This document shows, piece after piece, positions 56,643 to 64,000 of a stretch of DNA of 64,000 nt. The notes under the pieces were generated by a model, which saw only the letters and a list, made by a program, of their open reading frames with translations, was not told the origin of the DNA and ran no database searches. The position numbers and the translations under genes were made by a program. Location of the stretch: contig WUJK01000009.1 in assembly GCA_011317545.1 (NCBI GenBank), forward strand, positions 1,674,001-1,738,000, given 5' to 3'. The stretch comes from Coniella vitis (lineage: Eukaryota > Ascomycota > Sordariomycetes > Diaporthales > Schizoparmaceae). Position 1 is the stretch's first letter; each line of letters begins with the position of its first letter.

Positions 56643-59600
56643 TTACGTGTAAATCTCATCGGTGAACCCGTTGAGTTCGAGTCCCTCCTTGGCAATATCG
56701 TCGACATCGCCCAGGAAGCCCAGCGGCATCTCGACAAGCGTGCCGCGCACCCGGCCCAACCACTCCTTAACCTCTTGCACACCACCAGGGAACTCCTCCT
56801 TGACAATGTGACCATAGGCAACCTTGCCCTCGGCCGCCTTGATGGCCTCCTCGTCACCTTGCGCAATCTTCTTCTCCTCGTCCGAGCCGGGAATGACGAA
56901 GTACTTGCTAAAGAAGTTGTCATACTCGTCCCACGTACGGACTTTGTCATTGGGCACATTATGGAAGGCCTTGCTAAACACCTCGGTGTTTGTCCGCGCA
57001 GTGGTGCGCCACAGCTCATCGAACTCCTCGCTCAGAGGGTCCGTCACCAGGCGGTCAGCGGCAGAGCCCCAGTCGTAGTCGTTGGGGGCGCGGCTGACGG
57101 GCTGGAAGTTGGCGTCGGGTCTGTCCCAGCGCTGGTCTGGCAGCAGGCCGAGGTGCTTTCGAAACAACTGGCGGCGCAGACTGGCGGCAAATTTGGACGC
57201 CGTCCATGGCTCGCCTCCCATAGCCGAGCGCACAGGGGTCGGGTCCTCAATAACAACGACAATCTCAGAGTCGTGCGTGCCGAGCTGTGATCGGTCGTTG
57301 AGGTTGGCGCTGCCAATCAGGACAATCCGGTCGTCGGCAATAAGACACTTGGTGTGGATGTAGAGCTCCTCGGACACAAACGCGTCCAGTTCATCCTCCT
57401 CGCCACCCTCCCATGGGATCGCATTCAGGTCAGGACCCTCGGCCATGTATGCTGCTGAAATGGTATCCCACGTCTGATCATCCTGACGCTGCGCAGCCTC
57501 TTGGTAGCGGCGGTACTGGCTGCCCAAACGGCCTTCAGTCTCCTCGCCACGCGAGTACCCGTCGTACCCACTCTCAACCGTGTCGTCAAACTCGCGGCGA
57601 GCGTCCTCGTATCTGACGCCAGACTCTTGTTCGGCCCGGCGCATCGTTGCCGAGACATTGAGGCGGTCGTAATTGCGCAGGTTGTAGAAGGAAATGTAAC
57701 GGGAAGGATCCTCGATGCCACCCTGTTGCAGCTTCTCGATGATAGAGTGGCCACCGCGGCAGATAGAGTTGTATTGGAACTCCATGATCGCACGGGTGCC
57801 GAGAGCGCCATCCGACTTGAGGTCGCCGGCGAAAGCGGGTACAGCAGGGATGGAAATAATGACACGGAAGGCCTCGCCATTTTCGTGAGCGCGCAGGATG
57901 CGGTTGACAATGGCAGCACCAATCTTGTTATACACGGGGTGTTGCTCATCGTCGGTGGCAGTGATGAAGAACTTGAGTAAATAGTGTAAGTGCTGGGGTT
58001 GCCCTCATGGAAAGAAGAGGGGCGGAAAGGACAAACCTGGTTCTCAATGTAGATGAACTTTTGAGCATTCGTGATCGTTTCGATATAGGCGTTTGCAATT
58101 GAGTGCTCAGTGGGCTTACCAGCCGACCAGCCAGTGCAGCTATGAGAACCACGAGTTAGGTATTTGCTGTCATGCTACTGAATAGAGGTACTCGGAAACT
58201 CACCTTCGGCACAGTTGGATGTGAGCGCCATGGTCCTCATGGCGTGGGGGCTCGTCACCGCCCCAGAAGTGTCCAAAGTGCTTGGTGAAGTGACGGTGGA
58301 TACCTGTAAAGACATCGTTGGTCTGTTGCTCTCCCTGCTCCAGAAGACCTGGAGCTGGCGGCTCATGGTGGATCATCTCCTCGAACTTGCGGTACTTCGC
58401 CTTGAATTCGTCCGTGTTGTACTTTTGGCCGAAAATATAGTTCCTTGAGACAAAAATTAGTGCCACGGAATTTATCAGGCTTTCATGAGGCTGGATGCTT
58501 ACCATCGGTCCACAAAGTGATGCACTGTGCTGTTCACGATAGGTCCGGTCATGGAAATGCTGAGATCGGACCAACCCATGCGTGAGTACTTGGTGCGGTC
58601 AACTATCCATTTGTCAGTTATTGCGTCTTAATTGCACGGAAAGAGAGCGGTTTCCTTACGCTTGTTCTGCTCCCACTTGTCAACACCCTCGAAATCGTAG
58701 ATACGAGCGTTGTTGAAGTCTTGGCCAGGGAAGATAATGCCGTCGACATTGCCAGGGTGAGCATCTGCAATGGGGTGGCTGTTGGTGTCCCATCGACCGT
58801 AGCCTTGTACAAACTCCAGGTCAGTTCATCAAAAGACAACAAAGATTGTGTTGCAGAAAGACTTACAGGCATCAAGACCACCCATAAAGGCAAGCTTTCT
58901 GTCCACCACGCAGAGCTTTTCATGGTGGGACCAGAAGAGCACCATGTCATCACTAGTTCCGTACAGAGTCTTCAGCGCATCCTTGGACAACTTGGACAAG
59001 CTAAAAGCACCGTGTGACAGGTTGGCAAAGGCTGTCTTGAATTCGGCGCTGATGTCGGAGCTGCTGGGAGCGTGGTCGGGGTGGCGGAAGACCTTGATGT
59101 TCTCGTGCAGACCCTCCAAGTGGTGCTTGGTATGCTGGGATTCAGGACAAAAGAGTTGCGAGTTAGTCTACAGAACATTCGAAGAGTCTCTCGTATTCAC
59201 GGAAACGCCACAGATGAGTTTCTCCTTACAGCAGAGTTCACTAGAAATACGGATGTTAGCCACGAGCAATTTTTAATTCTTTCTCTCTTTTTTCTCTCAT
59301 ATAACTGTGCAGGAATAGAGCAGAATACCTACAAGTCAAGGCTTGCTCGACCTCCTTAAAGACAATGACGCGGACATCGACGCCTCGCTCGGCTGCAGCC
59401 AGCAGCATGTGGTCGAGACGGTACTTGTTGTTGGTTGCCGGGGGCCGGCGAAGGTACAGCTCAGGCGACAACCACCAGTCGAGGATGTAAATGCTCTCTT
59501 GGGCCTCTGTTGGTGGGATTGCTCACCGTCAGCCTCGCTCTGGTCACGTCGTGCTGGCTTACGATCAAGGGCACTCTTTTTCCAATAATCAGCTGGCTAG

Positions 59601-59882
59601 CCAGCAAACCCAGCCAGCCAACCAGCGACTAAGTCAGTCATGCAATTTATTGGGGGGAAACATACGCTCGAGGGCTTCAGAAACGGCCCAAAAGTAAGAG
59701 CAGCCGTCGACGTGCCACTTGACATGGCCTGAAGACTGGGGCGCAAAACTCTGGAAGCGGTTGGCGGCATGCTCAATATGCAGCTCGTGGCATGCTTCCC
59801 CATCGTGTGTGTGCGAGTGCTTCTCGTCTGCCGAGCCGAAGAGGCCGGCAATGCCCTGCTCAAGCTTACGAAAGACGTCCAT
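56643..59882 (-). CDS. Phospholipase D with an 11-nt exon
   Basis: Hydrolyses phosphatidylcholine to phosphatidic acid. Nine exons on the minus strand are 59882-59666, 59506-59333, 59240-59230, 59134-58867, 58803-58660, 58602-58503, 58443-58204, 58139-58037 and 57971-56643. All junctions are in phase, giving 861 residues. The two HxKxxxxD motifs are intact: HEKLCVVD (His205, Lys207, Asp212) and HTKCLIAD (His625, Lys627, Asp632), each followed by the family G-G/S-x-N/D block. IYILDWWLSPELYL opens the first catalytic half. The 11-nt exon completes EQALTLNSAHTKHHLEG; without it the frame is lost. There is no PX, PH or C2 domain, so this is the smaller fungal PLD type and not Spo14-like. A long acidic insert (about 520-610) lies before the second motif. 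Confidence 0.94.
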
Positions 59883-61468
59883 CTTGGAATATGTGTCTGG
59901 TGCGCAAAACGGAAAGCTCGGAGAAGAAACAAAGCACGGAAGGAGGGGAAAGGGCGGCTGCCTAGCACCAGGAAGGAAGGAAGGAGGGAAGCAAGAAAGG
60001 CAAAGAAGAGAAGGGAAGAAGGTTTCGCAAAGCAAGCCTCTGTAGCCCCCACGGAAGGGAAAATGGGCGATGTGATATATTGCTATGCTACAGCTATGAG
60101 ACCGTGAGATGCTGCCCAGTCACTCACTCACTTTCTACTCACATTGCATGTATATAGCCAATTATGTGTGTACGTGTCGCTCTCCTTGGGCGGCGGTGGG
60201 GCGCATCCGCTGGAGGGGTCGACTGGCTGAGGCCAGAGTCAGGGGCTGCCCCACGCGTCTGTCGGTGGTCCCTGCAACTGCAATGCGCCTGTGCTGTACT
60301 GTGGCAGCTGTTGCCTTTCAGTTGGGGGGCGGGGGACTGTAAGTACCTAAGTGTGTACTATGTAGCAGATGAGCGTCAGAAGGTGGTTGAGGGGCTTTTG
60401 CAGCTTTGACGGTTGTTCATCGGCAACAGACTCATCTTGCATGTTTGCTAGCTCGCTTGGTAGGTATTTCAATCTTGCGAATACTATCGAGGCAAAAACA
60501 CAACGAGCTAGACCGCGTGTCTTATGCAAAGATTAGCTCTCTCGGATCACGCCACGTACAGCAAAGCCAGAAGACGTCAGGATGTATATTATGGATAGAG
60601 CCGAGAAACATACTTTGCTCAACACGCTCAGATGCGAATCGGCGAACGAGGTAGTGCCAGCGTAGCACTTCCATCAAGCAAAGCACAAAGTGGTCCCTGC
60701 ATCTACGAAGCGTCTTGGCTCGCTTGACTTGGGATCCCAAGGGGCCCTGCCTGGGCTTGTCAGGCCAGGGACGCTTCACTGCCACATGTGCACAGCATCT
60801 CTTTGGCCAAGACCCATCACGCGTCTCCAGCGGTGAGGGTTGACTTGCTCGCCGAGCCTCTGCCAAGCCTCTTGCGTACAGTGGAGTAATCTATGTATAA
60901 CAAGCGCCCGCCCCAGCTGAGTGTGTGTGCGTATGTGTGTGGCAGCAGCTAACGGAGCAGTCGTGGCGACTGGCTGCCATTGGCCCAATTTGCTTCCAGA
61001 AGATGATCTGCGTTTGGATCACCACAGCAGATCTTTCATGAATGGGATGTGCGATGATGGGCCGATGATCCAATCGATGTCGTTGCGTTTTTCGATAAGA
61101 TTAGGTTCAATATTGAAAAGCGACCTTGCCATAAAGGACAAGATATTGTATTGGGCCCGAGACCCTACAGATAGCCGCGGCTGCCGTTTTCAATAGCAGG
61201 CTATGCTATGCTATAGCAGGCAGTCTCGCTCTAGGGCCACTTCTAGTGCCCGAATAGCGATGTGGTAGGGCTGAATGCGGCTGCCAATCTCACACTTGGA
61301 ATGGCCAGCCTCGATTACCGGAGGAGGTATTGCGTTGTGCAACATTATTGTCCACGCAAAGGAAAACGAGGCAGCTCTTCCATATTACTGATACTTACTC
61401 GGCAGGATCCAAATACCTAGCCCAGCCGGCAGAGATGATGAAAGCAAAAAGTTGAGAACTAGAAAAAA

Positions 61469-61587
61469 ACATACAACACCGGGTATTCGCTAATGGTCAC
61501 CCACTTAACTACTAATCCGGCCCTTAGTGGCTTATTTAGGGGAGAGCGGACGGGATCCCAAGTTTTCCACTAGGTATGGTCGTATGT
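61469..61587 (-). rRNA. 5S ribosomal RNA gene, copy 2
   Basis: A 119-nt transcript on the minus strand begins ACATACGACCATACCTAG and ends GGTGTTGTATGT, followed at once by a T run (seven T including the last base) as polymerase III terminator. The terminal stem pairs completely with one G-U. The same internal promoter elements as in copy 1 are present. Its first bases match the usual ascomycete 5S start ACATACGACCATA. Flanking sequence is unrelated to that of copy 1, so the pair is not a recent segmental duplication. Confidence 0.93.
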
Positions 61588-62557
61588 ATCTTATCTGGTC
61601 ATTTCCCAATTTATAAAGCCCAATCTTCTCTTCTGTGCCCACAATGTGCCACTGCATTGGCGGCCGTGGCGGGCGGCAGCGCGGTGTCGTGCATCGTGAC
61701 TGACTAATGATGGACGTTGCCGTGTTTTCCAAAACCGCAGTGTTCTAAGTAGAGGAGGTAGTGGCATATATCCACTTCGTCTCGAAGCGGGTGAGAAGCA
61801 AACGCAAAGCGAATACATGGAGTTGCTGAGCATGCATGGGTAGACGGAGCCTTCTTTGGAGCACAGTGAACTCGATAGAGTGGCTGCGTCGCGGTCCAAC
61901 TATCGACAAACAGATGGCCGCCAAGACGGTGGACAACAAACACCACTTTGGATGAGAGGCATCGGGCCGTTGCGTGGAGTGCGTCAGTCAGTAGCATATC
62001 GTCTTGTGAATACCGATGATTACGTGCATTATCTCTCTGATGAATCTCGCGGCTGCTCGCAACAAATGAGGCTGGAATTCGCGGTGTGTCCGTGTGTGTT
62101 TGACCAGGGCAAACTGCATTCCTACCTTGTTTCGGGAGTGTGCCAGTTCCTCCATTTCTCGGTCTCGCAGTGGGCGCTGCTCTGGTTTTCATGTCACTAC
62201 TTCCTTGTGCATGTGTGTAATTTGGATCTTCCTAGCGGTGTTCAGCCTTACGGGCTGCTCCTTGGAAAGCTCTAACTGTAGGGTGCCTGGTTGCCAGTGC
62301 TTAGCCAACCAGTTGACCCTACTATGTATCGTCTCTCTCCCCTGTAGACCTCACATTCGGTACCTGAACATCACTGTAACCATCTGCTGCCAATCAGTAA
62401 AACTTGCTAAACACCACCACGTTGGCAAATCTCGGCCGGTCTCGCCAGGGCAGCTATCCGCAACTTCTTGCATTTTCTTCATGGCTCTTCCTGCTCGCAC
62501 TTTGCCCATAGGGAACACCACGTCATTTTGACAACCCTTCTCTTGTCGGATGCTATG

Positions 62558-62565
62558 TATATAAA
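62558..62565 (+). promoter_or_regulatory. Possible TATA box of the acetyltransferase gene
   Basis: TATATAAA lies 393 bp upstream of the ATG at 62958. The distance implies a long leader, so the assignment is tentative. Confidence 0.35.
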
Positions 62566-62957
62566 TTCCTGTTTGGCCCTGCGGCTCCGCCATTGACTCT
62601 TGACTTTCGAGGTCGTCGCCATCGTCATTGTCCTGATCACCCCTGCATCCTCCTGCGCGTCAACCGACCTTCTAGCAGTTGGCCAACCATTTTCACGAAC
62701 TAGAACGATTTTAAGGCCCTTGACCTGGTTTGTCCCATTCTTTACACGGCCAGACAGTCTAGGTCTCCCGTTGCAACCTTGCCACTGGCGAATATGTGTT
62801 TCTGACAGCTGCCCAGAGAACCTTTTGTCATATCGAGTGTCTCGCACAGCCCGGTCAGTGATTCTCGTCTCAAGCCTTTGACCACACACTCACTTATTCG
62901 TCACCCAAGCGCGACCAGCTCTACCCCTGGCGGAAAGGCTTGTATCGCCTGCACACC

Positions 62958-63688
62958 ATGTCCGAAACTCCCACCGCGAAACCAGTCATCTTTAACGCCA
63001 AAGAGCACTCGCACCTAACACCCTGGCTGGCCGGCCTGCAGGCGCAATGCATCACCTCGGACAAAATGATCTCCGCCTTTCTCCCTCCCTTGAGCCATGA
63101 GAAGCTGTTGAGCTGGTGGAAGGACCGCATTGCCGAAGCCGGCGCCGGCCAAAGGATCATCATGCTGCTGCTGCTTGATGTAGAGGGTGGCGTCAAAATC
63201 CAAGGAGCCCACCTCGTGGGCGTGGCCATGCTGGCCTTTCCGCAGCTTGAGACGGCATTGTTTCGCGCGAGTATAGAAAGCTTGTTGTTGAGCACCAAAT
63301 ATCGACATAGAGGTGGAGCGAGTGCCTTGATCAGGGTGTTGGAGGCACAAGCCGCTCTGAAGGGGAGATCTTTGCTGGTGAGTTGCCGCCTTTCTTCTTC
63401 TTCTTCTTCTTCTTCTTCTTCTTCTTCTTCTTCTCCTTCTTCTTCTTCTCCTTCTTGGCTTTCGCGCAGTCCTTTGAGACTTGATAAAGTTGATAAACTT
63501 ACCAAATGCATATCGTATATGCTCTCCTCTAGATGACAGAAGTGGAGAGCGGAACGCCAGCCGCAAAACTATTTTCAGGTCTGGGATATACTACTGCCGG
63601 CACGATTCCTGGCTATAGCATCAACGCGAGTGGAGACTCCAAGAGCTTCAGCATCCTTTACAAGAGTATCAAAGATCGTACAGACTAG
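62958..63688 (+). CDS. GNAT-family N-acetyltransferase
   Basis: Acetyl-CoA-dependent transferase. Exons 62958-63377 and 63533-63688 give 191 residues. The GNAT core is visible: a beta strand GAHLVGVAMLAF, then SLLLSTKYRHRGGASALIRVLE, whose R-x-x-G-G/A segment (YRHRGGA) binds the acetyl-CoA pyrophosphate. The final strand-turn TEVESGTPAAKLFSGLGYTTAG contains the typical A-x-x-L/F-x-x-x-G-Y signature. No second domain is present, and the substrate cannot be inferred; such stand-alone fungal GNATs are often annotated as small-molecule or antibiotic acetyltransferases. The single intron (63378-63532, GTGAGT...CTAG) carries a long CTT microsatellite. The start is the first ATG of the frame; the codon opening the frame 18 bases upstream is TTG. 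Confidence 0.9.
63391..63455. repeat. (CTT)n microsatellite inside an intron
   Basis: About 21 CTT/TTC units with two CTC interruptions, all within the intron of the acetyltransferase gene. It lengthens the polypyrimidine content upstream of the acceptor. Confidence 0.95.
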
Positions 63689-64000
63689 CAGTCATGAATA
63701 TCCACGACTCACAATGAAGGTGTTTGTGAGCCAAACATACGTCCGGATGGCCGCTATGGCAGTGCGCAGTAGCCAGAAGCAAGACCTCTCTGTGGTAAAC
63801 ATACGTTCAAGACGTTCAGCATGTCAGGGACCAGGAGTTGGCATTATGCGGCCGCCGCAGACGGCACTATACATATGGCGCATGGAGTCTTAGGTTTGAT
63901 GTGATGGAAGTAAAGATACCGTCCTGGACCAAAAGTTGACAAGATGGAGCAGAAGATGGATGATCGTGGAAGGGCAGGTTTCCTCGAGCTACCCGTCTTA
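63689..64000. other. 3' flank of the acetyltransferase gene
   Basis: No gene or element is visible in the last 312 bases. An 87-codon frame from 63630 overlaps the acetyltransferase exon in another frame and is not supported. Confidence 0.65.

Larger units (their letters stand above)
2204..62328. repeat. Dispersed motif TACATAGTA / TACTATGTA (22 exact copies)
   Basis: Exact 9-mer copies start at 2204, 12445, 14863, 14893, 23966, 27475, 28071, 29111, 29380, 34027, 36606, 36736, 42845, 44161, 44383, 44392, 44784, 49269, 49385, 52999, 60356 and 62320. Many extend to TACATAGTAC or GTACTATGTAC, which is GTAC, three A/T bases, GTAC. With both orientations about 0.5 copies are expected in 64 kb of random sequence. 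None lies in an exon or intron annotated here. All lie in gaps that contain at least one gene 5' flank, and none in the six convergent gaps. Flanks differ between copies, so this is not a transposon relic of any length. Confidence 0.85.
59883..62957. other. 3.1 kb divergent gap between phospholipase D and the acetyltransferase
   Basis: Apart from the 5S rRNA gene at 61469-61587 this holds two TACATAGTA-family motifs (60356-60364 and 62320-62328) and the two 5' flanks. No protein gene could be supported. Confidence 0.7.

Noticed and set aside
2204..62328. TACATAGTA copies as remnants of a transposable element or MITE
   Set aside because: Flanking sequences share nothing beyond the short motif, and no target-site duplications or terminal repeats are visible.

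Overview
The window is nuclear DNA of a filamentous ascomycete. The evidence is small GT-AG introns of about 50-200 nt with CTNAC-type branch sites, single dispersed 5S rRNA genes in place of a tandem array, and fungus-only families such as an Xbp1-type APSES factor, a norsolorinic-acid-reductase-like aldo-keto reductase and a fungal sesquiterpene synthase. Gene content and protein style suggest Pezizomycotina, probably Sordariomycetes and possibly Hypocreales. The class and order are inference. Gene density is about one per 4 kb, with long gaps rich in simple repeats.

Layout. 1-0.6 kb: the 3' end of a coiled-coil protein gene. 3.06-4.94 kb (+): an eight-exon class I terpene synthase. 5.9-11.7 kb (-): DNA topoisomerase II, with a one-base homopolymer frameshift in the sequence as given. 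13.0-14.3 kb (+): an aldo-keto reductase with a GC-AG intron. 19.0-21.1 kb (+): an APSES/KilA-N repressor behind a 4.7 kb gap. 21.7-23.1 kb (-): the TPR co-chaperone Cns1/TTC4. 24.5-26.4 kb (-): a major facilitator transporter whose reading frame needs a 4-nt exon. 30.3-31.9 kb (+): an F-box/2EXR-like protein. 32.5-33.7 kb (-): inositol monophosphatase. 35.1-36.1 kb (-): a one-TM conserved fungal protein. 36.9-38.8 kb (-): a membrane-anchored phytase-type histidine acid phosphatase. 39.9-41.8 kb (-): an uncharacterised Ser/Pro-rich protein. 45.1-46.5 kb (+): SEC62. 46.8-48.3 kb (-): secreted RNase T2. 49.8-50.4 kb (+): acyl-CoA-binding protein. 50.7-52.5 kb (-): TDP1. 53.5-55.9 kb (+): a transmembrane protein disulfide isomerase. 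56.6-59.9 kb (-): phospholipase D with an 11-nt exon. 63.0-63.7 kb (+): a GNAT acetyltransferase. Two near-identical 5S rRNA genes lie at 48.9 and 61.5 kb, both on the minus strand.

Most genes are housekeeping and form no operon-like pathway. Topoisomerase II and TDP1 (repair of trapped topoisomerase adducts) both lie in the window. SEC62 and the PDI serve the secretory pathway that RNase T2 uses, and probably the phytase. The phytase and inositol monophosphatase, 3 kb apart, catalyse early and late steps of inositol-phosphate breakdown. The terpene synthase is the only clear specialised-metabolism gene and has no adjacent P450, prenyltransferase or pathway regulator.

The most unusual non-coding signal is a short motif, TACATAGTA/TACTATGTA, often extended to GTAC-TAT-GTAC. 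I count 22 exact 9-mer copies where about 0.5 are expected by chance. All lie outside coding sequence, and all lie in gaps that flank at least one gene 5' end. Dense GTAC islands, a longer variant TACTATGGTAGC and the palindrome TACCTAGGTA accompany it.
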